A DNA stretch of 64,000 bases, from NCBI RefSeq assembly GCF_040054535.1, contig NC_090782.1:22936001-23000000 (forward strand), written 5' to 3'. The DNA comes from Antennarius striatus. Lineage: Eukaryota; Chordata; Actinopteri; Lophiiformes; Antennariidae. The notes under the pieces are model-generated. The model did not search any database and had not been told where the DNA came from. It worked only from the letters and a program-made list of their open reading frames with translations. Made by a program: the position numbers and the translations under genes. Every line of letters starts with the position of its first letter. Positions within the stretch are counted from its first letter, which is position 1. Of the stretch, positions 47,313 to 60,300 are shown piece after piece.

Positions 47313-48938
47313 CAGAACGGCATTAACCACACTGATAATTTGATGGTTCAAAATATTCCTGACAGCCTCAGATCTCAAACATAATATTCATTAAAGGTGC
47401 AGGTCGCAGCGGACGCTGTTGTGATGCTCACCTGTCGGTGTCTCCTCACTCTCCATGTGAGGTTCTGACAGCCTGACGTCATTCACCACTCCTCCCCCAG
47501 CGCTAAGAGCATTCAGCCTCCCCCCGGTCCCCTCCATCCACTCCGTCTTCAGCTTTTCTGCCCAGTGCAACACCTCGCTCACCAGGACCCTCCGTAAAAT
47601 GTTGTTGTCACGTAAACTAGGGTAGTTAATACTATAAAGCTGACATAGAGACAGATTTTTTTTTTTTTTAAATAGACGTAGATCACATAATCAGATTATC
47701 ACAAACATTTACTGATGGATCAGAGCCCAGTGTGACACTCATGAAATAATTAGTCAGGTGAAGTAAAAAAGTGGAAGTTATTTTTTACTCTGTTAGTTTA
47801 CTCATCCAAGATTAAAGATATTTAAATTGTGTTGATTATAGGTTTTTATTTAAATAAGAATGGTTGATGCAGATATTGTAGTTGCCAGCTGTAACCAGCA
47901 GAGGTCACTAAAGCTACCACATTAGTTAAGGTTAAATCCATTATTTTTAACATCCATTAGAAGTAGAATTAGCATTTTCCATTTAAAATTATTTTTTTAT
48001 ACATGGGCACAGTCTGCTGGACAGTCGTGAAACCAACTGTTGTATAGGATGGATTCATGGTGGCCAACAGCAGATATAAATAAGCTAATCGCAGATAAAC
48101 TGATCTGAGGATATTGTGTTTAAAAATTAAATAATATTTGACCTATTATTGAATTATTCATCTCTGAAAATTTGGCCGACATCTCCAACTTTAAAACGAT
48201 TTGCCACAAAGAGATCTACGAACCAGGGAATATGAGAACACCTCGTCAGCATCATCACTGAACAACATGCTGCAGTCAACTCTTCCTCCCAGTCGGCGAA
48301 ACACGGCAATCTGAGAGCAGAAGCCGACGCCCTCCTGGGGGCCCGGAGGGGCCCGTCCGACACCAGTGAACTCCACATCGTAGCCATACGCCATACCGAC
48401 CTTCAGCGCCCTGGGGAGGGGGGATATTTAGTCATCGTCATCAACATTCGGGACTGCCAAGAAAATGATCCTTCAAATCAGCACACCAGGATTGGAACTC
48501 TGTTCTGGTCCACTCAAATTTGTGGTCCCTGTGCCTGAAACCTGTCAGTCCAGGGAGGAGGGGGTTAAACTCGGCGTTTGGCGTGCTGACAATGACCGTC
48601 ATCGGGGTCATGTACCCAAACACGACATCAGAGAACTTCTCCACATCAGGCAGACTGAGATGCTCGATGCTGAAGACAACCGGTAGGAAACAGAGATAAA
48701 TTATTCCAAGGAGTGAAGATAGCTAAACAAACAAACAAAAAAACAAACAAACAAACAAACAAGCAAACACTTACAGCTCTATACTGGTGAGCAGATCAAA
48801 CCCTCTGAGACGGATGTCTTTTTGTGTGACTGACCCCTGGTACAGCTCAACCCGTAGCTGCTCAAAACCTGGATGCAGATAATCAGATGATAATGGGGCT
48901 AATCCATACCTGAAAGAACACACCCCCACCCCCACACA

Positions 48939-48982
<44 letters not shown>

Positions 48983-49740
48983 ACGTTGTCCTGTCAGTTT
49001 CAGAATGTCAAACAGCACCTGACGCAACAGGTTTTCAAAGCTCAAGGATGATCGCTGCAAGTCCTGAACTGTGACGTCATCACCAATAGCACGTCATCAG
49101 ACTCGTCTTTTGAGACCAAACATCGATTTGATCATGTCACGTGACTGCATTCATTTACAGCTGATTTTTTTATCGCTCAAATTAACTCTTTTGATTAAAT
49201 CTTTATTTAAAACTGAAAAACATTTCATTTTAGCTCCATGCAGGAAATACATTGTCATAATCGCGCAAATATTTTTCTATTTTCTAAATTATATTATTTG
49301 TCTATTTTTTTTTTAAATTATTTTACGAATTGGTTTTTAACGAACTTACATCTTCCTCTTCAGCCCCACTCCGTTGATGTCCACTCCCACCAGCAGTTCT
49401 ATTTCACGATGAAACCGGAGTTTCTTGAGGAGGGTGCACTCACTGCACCCTAAATCCACCACCTGAGGGGTTCAACACCAGTAAGTGATTTTAAAGTGAT
49501 CACAAAAAGACAAACAAGCCATGATGAAGCCCAGTTAAATAGAGGAGGACCGACAGGACCGTTATGTAGCGTTAAAAAGTTAGCTAACCTAGCAAAGACT
49601 GCGGGAACACACGTCGGTCCTGACGCTTCATTAATGATCGTTCGGCTTTAATTACCTTTAATTACCTTTTGGGGTTTGTTCCTCTTCACAAAATCGATGA
49701 CAAATTGATGTCTCTGACTGTTAAGCGACGGTCGGAACAT
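46585..49740 (-). CDS. henmt1: HEN1 methyltransferase homologue 1 (piRNA 2'-O-methyltransferase), complete
   Basis: Exons: 49666-49740, 49350-49462, 48775-48909, 48487-48669, 48242-48410, 47432-47639, 47190-47268, 46920-47071, 46585-46685; about 404 aa (human 393). It methylates the 3'-terminal 2'-OH of piRNAs, chiefly in germ cells, using S-adenosylmethionine and a divalent metal. The SAM-binding motif is VVDLGCSEC (26-34). The Hen1-type metal site is ELIEH (Glu107, Glu110, His111) plus His157 in [19 protein letters not shown] and [13 protein letters not shown] are typical. The C-terminal third (NYPSLRDNN onward) is weakly conserved and ends in an acidic tail, [10 protein letters not shown]. 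The donor at the end of the 48242-48410 exon is weak; the alternative CTG|GTTCGT at 48224 would add six residues in frame. All other junctions are canonical and in frame. Confidence 0.93.
47281..47311. repeat. (GT)n microsatellite
   Basis: About 15 GT units in henmt1 intron 6. On the minus strand it reads (CA)n and ends about a dozen bases before the acceptor of the 47190-47268 exon. Confidence 0.9.
48724..48770. repeat. (AAAC)n tract
   Basis: Tandem AAAC units with one A-rich interruption, starting in the henmt1 intron a few bases after the exon 48775-48909 donor; the transcript reads (GUUU)n. Confidence 0.9.
48939..48986. repeat. (CA)n microsatellite
   Basis: About 16 CA units plus GCACAC variants in henmt1 intron 2, about 30 bp upstream (transcript sense) of the exon 48775-48909 acceptor. 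Confidence 0.9.
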
Positions 49741-50526
49741 TGTGAATGAAGCTTATCAGGGAATTAACAGTGAATATTGGACGTTTCGTCCTTTAACTCT
49801 CGTTATACCATAATGCCGCCACACCAGTAGGTGGCGCTGTTGTTTAAAGTCACGTAAAGCTTCGAGGATGGTTGGTTTATTTGTTTGTTCACAATGTACC
49901 TCATCTCTGAAAATAGATTTTTTTTATTTATTTATTTTTTATTCAGTTATTTTTTTATTGTGTATTATGATTCTTTGTTCTTGAGGATCTTGGACTGAGG
50001 AAGTGTGTATCTTTCTTGATCACCTTTTCACTTTTGTTGACATTATGAGATGAGATCTTATTTTGATAGCTGTAGAGATTTCTATTTTTGTTATAGAGAT
50101 CTTTATTATATAGCTAAAATGTCTCACACAGGGGGAGAAACTTCAGATTTGCCTATTAAATGGCGACTGTATGGGACTAAAGCTAAAAATGCTTTGGAAA
50201 TACTTATTTTATATAAACTGACATCCACACACTGAACAGTCTTCCATTTTCCACCCTTCATCTGTCCGTACTTTAGTTCTTTATGTGGGAGCATGTTAGA
50301 ATACAAATGCTGATTTGAAAATAAATATATACAAGACTCACATTTACACAGGGGGGGTGTTTTAATGTTTCACAGATTATTTTTTTAAACTTCTGGAATT
50401 GTCACAAAATGAGAAGTCATATAGTACATCATAAAGAAAATATACAGCACAGTTTTAAAAACATTGCTCGATAAATTATTAATTTTATCCTATATTTAGT
50501 AATCATCCAGAGATTATAATGACCTT
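49741..50526. other. Intergenic region between henmt1 and fndc7
   Basis: The first about 100 bases are the probable 5' UTR and promoter of henmt1 (minus). The rest is AT-rich with no exon. I looked for PRPF38B, which lies between HENMT1 and FNDC7 in human, and see nothing like it. Confidence 0.5.
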
Positions 50527-50532
50527 TTTATT
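50527..50532 (-). terminator. Candidate poly(A) signal of fndc7-like gene
   Basis: The minus strand reads AATAAA about 340 bases after the stop codon at 50873-50875. Confidence 0.4.
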
Positions 50533-50872
50533 ACCTCAAAAATAAATCAATTTTCTTGATAAATATAATCTCAGCATCACTTTGTTCGACAGCTATCAGT
50601 CACAATTATGATGACGTGCTATCCCTAAGGAAGATTCATAAGCATTCAAATCTACATTCAAATCTACAGGCTCTCATCAGTTTGGACATGTGAGATGTTC
50701 CTCGAGGGGAAGACTTCTGTCATAGCTTTGCTGTTATAAGTAATTTCTTTTTAAATTTCCCTCCTAAAGCCGTTAGAGATTGAACCAGTGTTGATGCTAC
50801 ATAGTGAAGAAGACATACACGTGATGGTCTTTCTGCTCAGTCCAGTGCCTAAATGGATGTGGGGGTGTTTCA

Positions 50873-51317
50873 TCAGGGGCCTTTAGTGGTTTTGCATACT
50901 GGGAAAGAGTAGAAACTTTGGTTCAGGATGCTTTTTGCTGCCAGCCGGATGCAGTAGGTGGTCCAGGGTCGGAGGTTTTTCTCTATATGGAAATTAACAT
51001 CGCTTTCTACGATTATCACTTCAGGTGTGTGATTGGCTCTCTCCTTGCTTTTCCTCTCCTCGATCAACAGCGTGTACGAGCTGGCGCCAGTCACCGACTT
51101 CCACTTGACATACAAAGAAAGTCCCCTCATTCTTATACTCAGCACTTGTGGCATTTCAAGATCTGCAAAACAAAATAAATTGGCGAGAAATTAGCAGTTC
51201 CCAACAGATTCAGGCGAGTATGTTTAGGTCATGTAGTAGCATTAGCCTTACTCTTGTCTGTTTTATGGAACATGATCAGATTTCTCCGTAAATCTCTTCT
51301 TCTGCGACTCCCTGGAC
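50873..51317 (-). other. fndc7: C-terminal tail of the fndc7-like protein: Arg-rich linker and atypical FN3
   Basis: Exon 51252-51317 encodes GPGSRRRRDLRRNLIMFHKT, a strongly basic linker with RRRR-D, which fits a furin-type cleavage site. The last exon (50873-51162) encodes LSLYVKWKSVTGASSYTLLI and RPWTTYCIRLAAKS, an FN3-like fold without the six-cysteine signature, and ends CKTTKGP. I see no hydrophobic C-terminus, so neither a membrane helix nor a GPI signal is encoded here. Confidence 0.75.
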
Positions 51318-54300
51318 CTGCAGAAGGTAAGAAAGATTCATTCCAAATGATGGAAAACAGTTTTTCAAATTCAAAATGAGGAGAAAATGCATTAAATGCA
51401 ACCAAACAACCCTGGGTCTGACCTGTCACGTCTCCGTTGGGGTTGCTCTCGCCCTCTGCGTTGCTGGCTGTCACTTCAGTGGCGTTCGGCTCGAAGTTGG
51501 TCAGCTGGCACGAGAGATCGGCAGTCTCACAAAGCTTGACTCGGTCCTCCCCAGACCCGTTGTAGACGGTGTAACTCGTAGCAAACACTGATGCGTCCCA
51601 GGAAAGCACAGCTGACTGACTGTTCCCAGTGTATTTCACATTCTGCGGAGCACAGGGAGCTGAGAAACAAGAAGTAGAGATGCTGTTATCTGTTATGAAG
51701 ATGTGAGGACATTTGCAGTGAGAGATGCCTCACCTGTGATTCCATTGAAGGCGTCGGACGGCTCGCTGATTCCAGCGGCGTTCCTGGAGCGTACGGTGAG
51801 GCTATAAGCCGTGCTGCACGGCAGCGGTAGCTCAAAGAATGTCCTGGACAGCCAGTAAGAGGAGACCTCGATCAAGGCCTGCGGGTTGTTTTGAATTTGG
51901 CCCATTACTTCAACAAGATATTCAACGCCAGGACAGTCAACCATGTCCCAAGATGCCAGGACCCAGTGATTTCGGCCTATCTTCTGCAATCGGACATTCA
52001 GATCAGCAGGAGGACAAGGAGCTGAGGAGAAAAGAGAGTAGACCATATTTTTTCCGGTGGAATTAACCCAGTGGTGTAGCAGTGAGCCAAGGTCATTTTA
52101 TTTCTGTGCTCTTGTAGTTACCTGCTCCTTCCTGTAGAGGCGCACTGAACGAACTGTTACAGAAGCCGTCAAAGGCTTCCACGGAGAAATTGTAAACTTC
52201 TCCACATTCCAGGCCTTCGATCATGCAGGAGGCGACAGTGCTGTTGCAGTAGATCATGTCTCCATCCATGGATTTGGCGCAGCCATAATACTCCATGGTG
52301 CCCTCGCTGGGGTCCCAAGACAAAGCGGCAGAGTTGGTCTCGCAATCGATATCAACTTGGAGACCAGAGGGCTCGCAGGGAACTGTGAGGACAGAGAAGA
52401 GACACCTGTTTGGTGGACTCCTACTCACATAATTTGAGGTTAAAATAACTTCAAGCAACACCAGATTCATTTTTCTAGTGGAAATTTAGCTATATAATTA
52501 AAATATCCTATCGTGTCTCTACCTGATGTGAAGGATGTCATCCAGGGCGGACTGGTGCAGTTGTCTCCCCGGGCGCTGATGGTTAAACTATAAGGCTGCC
52601 CACAGTGGAGATCGGACAAGCTGAAGTTGTTCACTGAGGTGTTGTAGTTCAAAACGTGTCCGTCTCGTCCCGTGGCGGTCACCATGTAGGACGTAGCCAC
52701 ATGGGAGTGACCCCATGTTATCATGGCTCCGTTGTCGTCACACGATGGCACCACTGTCACGTTGTCTGGGACACAGGGGGCTAAAGAGGAGAGAATAACC
52801 TAAATATTTCAGCGAGAGTTGGATTGTATGTTTAGAAGATAAAATCAGGTCACGACTGGATCCTGGGGTCCACATGTGGACCTAGCATAGATTACACTCT
52901 TCAAAATTCACGGGATTAACTAATCAGACTGAACCCTGTAGCTTGATAATACCTGTTTTAATCTTCTTGGGTGGACTTCTGAGGCTGCTGCACTTATCAG
53001 ATGCAGCCGAGACAATGACGCTGTAATACATGCCACAGCGGGCGCCGTAGATTTCACATGAACTGCCGGAGCTGTTGCAGGAGAGAAGCGATTGGTCGTG
53101 GCCTTCGGCGGTCACCAGGTATATCGGTGTGTCCTCCGCCGCCTCCCATTCAACGTAGAGGGTGTCGCTGTAGCATTCTGTCTCCACGTCGATGGCTGTC
53201 AGGGTACAGGGGCCTACAGGGGAAAGGGGAGGGTTGATATTGTTATTTGTGCGAACCACAACCAGGAAAGACTAGTATGAGTAGTGGAAGAAGGATGTTT
53301 GGTTCCACACCCGTCACAAGCTCAAAGGTGGTGCTGTTGCTACTGTTGCTGTAGCAGTGTTTGTTGACAGTGCTGACGTAGATGGTGTAAGTTGTCCCAC
53401 ATTTCAGATCTGGGATGTTGCAGGGGGAAGAGGAGGTAGTGCAAGTATAGTTGTGGCCTCCATCTTCGTGGGCTAGCACGATGTAGCTACTGACTCCTTC
53501 TGCTTCCTCCCACGTCACCCAGGCAGCATTTGTTACGCAGTCCAGACGGCCTGTAACGTCCTCAGGCAAACATGGAGCTGTGGGGCAAAATGGAATGGAA
53601 GATTGTGTCTGGTGATGTCATAAATTGGAAATGATGCATTTCTTTGTATTTTTATATTCAAACAAGCAGCGTTAGGATAGTTTACCTGTGCAGGTCTCTA
53701 TAACGGCACTCGGTTTGCTCTCACAGTTGTCTCTTACAGACTGTACAGTAACGTTGTAGTACTGTCCACACGGTAGATTACTTAATGTGCAGTTAGTGCT
53801 GGTGGAGTTACAGTATTGTTTCATCATGGTGCTGCTCACTGCTGACACATGGAAATACTGAGCATCCGGGTTTGGGGCCCAGGAGACCGTGATGGCGCCA
53901 TCAGCACACATGGAAGTGACGTCCACATCCTGAGGGGCACAGGGGGCTGAGGAGGGAAGCAACGGTGAAACTGAACACTGTGATCCACAGGACAAAAGCT
54001 TTGAGTTTATGTTTGATTGTCTGTGGTTTAAATACCTGTACGCATTTGACTCTTCATGCTCTCCACACTGGAGCAGGTGTCATCCAGGCCAAACACGCTC
54101 ACGTTGTAGGTTTGTCCACACCGCAGGTCATTCAGATCACAGTAGGTCATGTTGGTGTCGCATCCAGTTTGGTGGCTTCCGTCTTCCGTAACACCGACCA
54201 CCAGGTAGGACAGCGCTCCGCTGGCTTTCTCCCACGTCACCGCAGCAGCGTTTGAGCGGCACAGCAGGGAAGCCTTCACGTTTGTGGGCCAGCAAGGCAC

Positions 54301-57300
54301 TGGAAATGAGAGGTCAGACAGACAAGGAGTAAAATATCTGTTCCTGTGGCTGGAAAATGAATCAAGGTGAGAGAGATCACATGACAACAAATTCTAGTGA
54401 CTCACTTAGAAACAGGGAGCATTCATGGGGAGTTTGTGAGGATGCTAGTTTGTCTGTACAATAAGCCTAGAAAGTTATTGAATGAGAATTTTATTTGATA
54501 ATGACAATATGTCTAGGTGAGTTAATTCAGGTTCCTATTGCTGGTTTTATGTCACTTTGGTAAAATTAGGTCTCTTTTTAAAAGAAACAAAAAACAGTTC
54601 AGACACATGCGTCATCACAATGGGTGCAATTCTTGAGAAAAACTTTAGAACTGGGTGGAAACATCATCTTTAGTAAAAATCTGTCAAGTACGGTACTTAA
54701 AATAAATCTTAACACGCAACATTAAAAAAAGGAAGGAAAGCAAACCTCAATAATAATCATAATAATTCATAATAATAACTTCTCCTGGTATATAACCAGC
54801 CCTTCAGCAGAGTTTCATTAAGACAGAGTGTGAAGTTTTTGTGACCAAACCTGAACTGGATTCATCCTGAAGGAGAGTTTAGGACCGTCATCACAAGTCA
54901 TGACATGAACCTACCTGACTGCAGGTTCAGGTGGACATAGCTGTTGTCACACTCTCCATCCAGAGCTGTCACTGTTACATTGTAGAGCTGGCCACAGTGC
55001 ATGCTGGGCAGCTGACAGGTGGTAGTGGTGCTGTTACACATGATCTTGTGACCATCGGGCCCATAGGCTCGCACCATATAGGATGCCACGCCCTCTTCTT
55101 CCTCCCAGGACACCAAGCCGGTGTCATTCCCGCACATCATTTCTGCTGACACCTTCTGTGGCTCACATGGGACTACACACACAGATGTAGGAATTATGAG
55201 TTAATAAGGCGTGGCCATAAAATCAAACTTATGTTTGCACACACGTCAGAAGAAAGCGTGACATTTTACCCGTGCTGAGCTCCACCACAGAGCTTCCGGC
55301 ACTGCTGCACATCTCGTCTGAAGCGCTGATGGTGATGGAGTAGTTGAGGCCGCACAGCAAGTCGTCAAACAGGCACGTCGTCTGGTTGCTGTCGCATGTC
55401 GACACGTAGCCACCATTGCCCTGGGCAACCGCCATGTAGGACGATGCTCCTTTGCTGGGCTCCCAAGAGACAACCACCCCATCTGTCTCACAATCCACCC
55501 GGGCCTGCACGTACTGTGGAATGCACGGCACTGCGCAGACAAAGAAAGTTATTAAGCAATAATAAATTAAAATCCTTGATCAATTTCCTGTGTCATCTCC
55601 ACCTGCTTTCAGCTGAGTCATGCTGCTGTAGGAGACGTTGCACACGCTGTTGACGGACATGACGCTGATGTTGTAGGTGAAGCCACACATGAGATCGCTG
55701 AGCTCACAGGAGTTCCAGTCTGTCTCGCAACCGCTCACGTGTTCTCGCACACCCAGAGCTTGGACTATGTAGTAATCTGCTCCTTTGCTGGCCTGCCACT
55801 CAACACGGGCCGTGTTGGTAGAGCAGTCCAGGTAGTGTTCCACATCCTCCGGAGGACATGGCACTGGAGGGGGAAGACTGAACCTTAAACAATGTCCCTT
55901 TCAATAGTTATTTATAACCCAACTTAAAATAATTTTACTCTATTTAGCAGTAAAGAATATTCCTTTTAGTATAATTTTCAGCAGTGCCTTTCCTCACCTG
56001 ATTCCACCTGCAGCACGGCGCTCGGAGGGCTGCTGCACTCGTCGGTCATCGCCACGGTCGTGACGTTATAGATCTCGCCGCAGTGCAGGTCCATCAGCTC
56101 GCAGTTGGTGTAGTTGGAGGTGCAGGTGGAAACGTAGCCGTTGGATGAAACAGCCGTGGCAGTGTAGTTCGTGGCCCCCGCTGCGTAGGCCCATGTCAAG
56201 AGGGCAGAGTTCGTGTAGCAGTCCAGAACCACATCACCAATGTAAGGAGTGCAGGGAGCTGAGGACAAGAAGGAGGAAACTTGTGTCATAGGTCATGATC
56301 CTTCCATCATGACATCTGAAAGAAACTCCCGTCCATCCTGTCGTCCTACCTGACTGGAATGTCATCGCTGGACTGGGTAAACTTGAGCAGATGTTATCCT
56401 GCGCCACCACTTGGACCGTGTAGGTCCGACCACAGGTCAGGTTGCTCAAAGGACAGGATTGGTCAGTGGTGTCACAGTAGGACACATCTCCCATCTCGCT
56501 CAGAGCCCTCACTCCATAGGACAGAGCCCCCTCACTGGCACTCCAGGACACCATGGCCTGGTTGTCTGAGCAGTTCATTCTCACGATCACGTCAGTTGGA
56601 ACACAAGGAACTGAGGAAAGCATCAGGAGTTCTCATGAGGCTCGGTGAAATAAACGTACAGTGAAAAGATGATTCGATGTACTGAACGAACCGAGCACAG
56701 AAGAAACAGCATATTTAGGGCAAAAAGAAGATAAAGAAATTGCAAACAACTGCAGTTAAACTTAATTTTATCTGTAGTGGATGCATTCATGGATTCATCT
56801 GGGGTGGATTAATATACATGCAATGAAACATTTCAATTGACTCATTTCTGTTTTAAATTTGAATAACTTATATTTTCTTCCACTTTACAGGTCTGTTTTT
56901 TCCCTTTTTCAGTTTAATCTTTTGTCTTTCTTGTCCATTATTATTATTGCTGTACATGGTGATGATGCTACTAATTACACAAGAACAAATAGGAACAGTG
57001 AGAAGAGAACTGACCTGTGAGGAAGATTCTGTGATATGTTTGATGAAGCTATCTAACTACAAACTAAAAATGCCACCATCCTGAGTGCCTCACCTGACTG
57101 TAGTGTGTCCATCTCGCTGGGGTCGGAGTGGCAGTCCTTGTTGGAGGCGACGACCGTCACCGTGTAGTTCTTTCCACAGATGACGTTGGGGATGCCACAT
57201 TCCTCACTGTCGGACCAGCAGCTGGTTGCCTGGCCGTCTTCCTCCATCACCACGGCGGTGTAGAACTCCGCCCCCTCCGAGCGGTTCCACGACACCACAG

Positions 57301-60300
57301 CGATGTTTGAGACGCAGTTCATGAGGCTGGAGACGCCCGTGGGAGGACAGGGCTCTGAGGGAAGAAGGACGAGACTGCATGAGGGCAGGAAGGCCTTACA
57401 GACACGCACACCACTGGAAAGACCGCGCTACCTGAGGTGAAGATTTAAGATCTAGGAAAATAAATTAAACTCTAAACATAATTATAAAAATCTTAAATGA
57501 TCTCAAGGTAAAGAACAATAAATAATACGAGTATGGGAAGGAATGAGAGAAATTAAGGAAGCGGTAATTAATAACATGTTGGAGAAACTAAGTCTAAACA
57601 AAATTAGGAATTGTGAAACTAAATTTTCACATGTTTCGCTTTTTACGTCAGAGTAATTTACAAAAACAGTTGAGTTTAAAAGAAGAGTGTTTGAGGAAGT
57701 ATTGATTCAAAGTCACCTGAGTAAAACATTGCAGGCTGACTGGGGCGGCTCGTGCACTCAGAGTCCGCGGCCTGAACGGACAGGTAGTACTCCTCACCAC
57801 AGTGGAACTCAGAAATGTAGGCCCAGGTTTCGTTGGTGCTGAGCTGCACTTTGTGGCCGCTGTTGCTCTCCGCCGTCAAAATGTAATAGTCAGCGGTTTC
57901 ACTGGCATTCCAGGTCATAGACCCCACCTTAGAAAAGCAATTACAGTTGTGTTTCATGCAAACAAAATGATAACGAAAGTACTAACAAAAGCATATAAAG
58001 GAAGAACTGGATTGAAAGGGTTGTAATCTTTATTCCTGTTATTTGATGATAAATGCAGTCTTTAAAATTATGAACATAAGACAAGACATTAACTGTCGGA
58101 AAACATGGTTGCATCCTTTTTAGTAAAATAAGAGAACTTAACTGTATGATTACGCATATTTGCAAACTAAAACAAAATCCTTTCTGAGGTTAAAATCTTG
58201 ACAAATATACTCTTCGCAGAATTGAGACAAATTATTTTGTGTTTCTGCTGTTTCTCCTTTGGGTTTTGGAGGGACATGGAAAAGTTTCTGTACAAAAAAA
58301 AAAAACTAGACACACCACCAAGATTAGACTCTAGGACATTACTGGCTGTTTTGAGTGTAGTAATAACATCTGTGCTTTATAATTAATCTAATGATTCTGG
58401 TTGGAAAATTTCATATGCATAAGGCAAAGTTCACAAGGTCCTATTAAAAATTTCTGTATTATATTTTTATGTAAGCAAGCAAGAACGGTCAATACACACT
58501 GCTGCATCTTGAATCACCATCATTGGCATAACTCAGTATATGTGATTTAAAAGTGCCTTATGTCTTCTTTACTTTGTTAATATGTAGAACTTTTTTTTTA
58601 AAGATATTCACCTTCATAGAGCAGTTCAGAGATGCTTCCAAGTTCGCCGGTATGCAAGGAGCTAAAACAGAAAAAAAACAAGTTTCATTGTGACTAAAAT
58701 GCCACCAGACATCGATCAAAAGTTAAACAATTACTGCATGATTTGTAATAAATGCATTACATCATATCAGGGCAGCACAGTTCTTTAGTTTACCCATTTG
58801 TATGGACGTGCTGTTGCTCGGCATGCTGCTGCACTGGTAGTCGTTGGCGAGGACGTGAATGGTATACTGCTCGCCGCAGTGAAGGTCGTCCCAGGTGCAG
58901 GTGGTGGTGTTGGTGATGCACATGTGGGTGTGGCTGTCCAGACCCACTGCGATGGCCATGTAGTACTCCGCCCCGTCGCTCTGGGCCCAGCTGACCGCGC
59001 CCAGGCTGTCCTCGCATTGTGTAAAGCTCTGCACATGCCGGGGCACACAGGGGCCTGCAGAGAAGACGTTAAGTTCACGGTGACCTCACTGTACTGAGTG
59101 GCACATGAGTGGAATATAGAGATTAGACACACACCGGTCTTGAACTGCTCCGTCAGGCTCACGGCGCTGTCGCATCGATCGTTTTGAGCTTTCACAGTGA
59201 AGTTAAACATCTGTCCGCAGGGCAGCTCGGCTTCTATCATCGTCTCATTGGTTTGGAACGAAGTGACGTATCCCAGGTCTCCCGTGGCCATCACCTGGTA
59301 GATCAACGCCCCGTCAGCCACCGACCAGTCCAGCATCACCGTCTCATTCTCACATGACCCACTGACGGCGAGGCCGGTTGGCTGGCAGGGTCCTGAAGGA
59401 GAAGTCAGAAAAATGTTACTCATCTTCAGTGGATTCTCATCATTGAATGAAATTGTTTGATTTATAAAGGCTAATTAGTATCGCTTCACATTTTAGTTCC
59501 ACAACCAGCCAACCAATCAGTGAACTACCTGTATAATTCATTAAAGATGAGCCCTACCTGTGTGGCCCTCCACGGTGCTGCTGACTTCGCTGTAGCACAT
59601 GTAGCTGTGTGCCGTCACGGCAAACATGTAGCTTTCTCCACAGTGCAAGTTGGAGAAGTCGCAGGTGGAGTTGGTGGTGTTGCAATAGTGAATCATTCCC
59701 ATTACACTGGTGGCAGTAGCCAAGTAAAATTCCACATCTTCCCTCTCCTCCCAGTACATGCTGGCCACGCTCGTCCCACACAGCAGGTCCACTCCGACAC
59801 GCAAAGGCGCACAGGGTCCTGGGTAGCACATTTAGTTATGCATTGAAGCAAGAGTGGCATAAGTGTAACGTTAAACAGAGGCTGTGCGCAACTCACGCGA
59901 GCAGAAGGTGACGTTAGTGTGAGTCTCTATCTGGCAGTCCTCGCTGTTTGTTGTGAGATACACTTTGTACGTCTGACCACACTGCAGGCCTTTCAGCTCA
60001 CACCGAAGCTCATCTGTGTCACATGAGATCATGTGGCCGTTGGTTCCCATGGCCCAGGCCGTGTAGGAGATGGCTCCGCTGGCTGAGCTCCAGGAGACTT
60101 CAGCCGAGTCGTTGTAGCAATCCACGTAAGCCATCACGTTTTCTGCGGCACAGGGAGCTGGGGACGGACAGGACGGATAGACAAACTGTTTAAATGAGCT
60201 AAGATGCGATATTTCAGCCAATCCATGTAACAAAGCTGCTAGATTTGATGATCTAAGTCTTGTTAACTGTTAAATTAAATTTGTGAGTTTCACATTGTGC

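Noticed and set aside
47617-47619. TAG as the acceptor of the henmt1 47432-47639 exon
   Set aside because: It needs a phase-2 donor that the preceding exon lacks; using CAG at 47640-47642 keeps the frame and restores the conserved YPSL motif.
58785-59423. 212-codon minus-strand frame as one long exon
   Set aside because: It runs from one FN3 exon through an intron into a shifted frame of the next; the canonical junctions at 59135 and 59054 explain it better.
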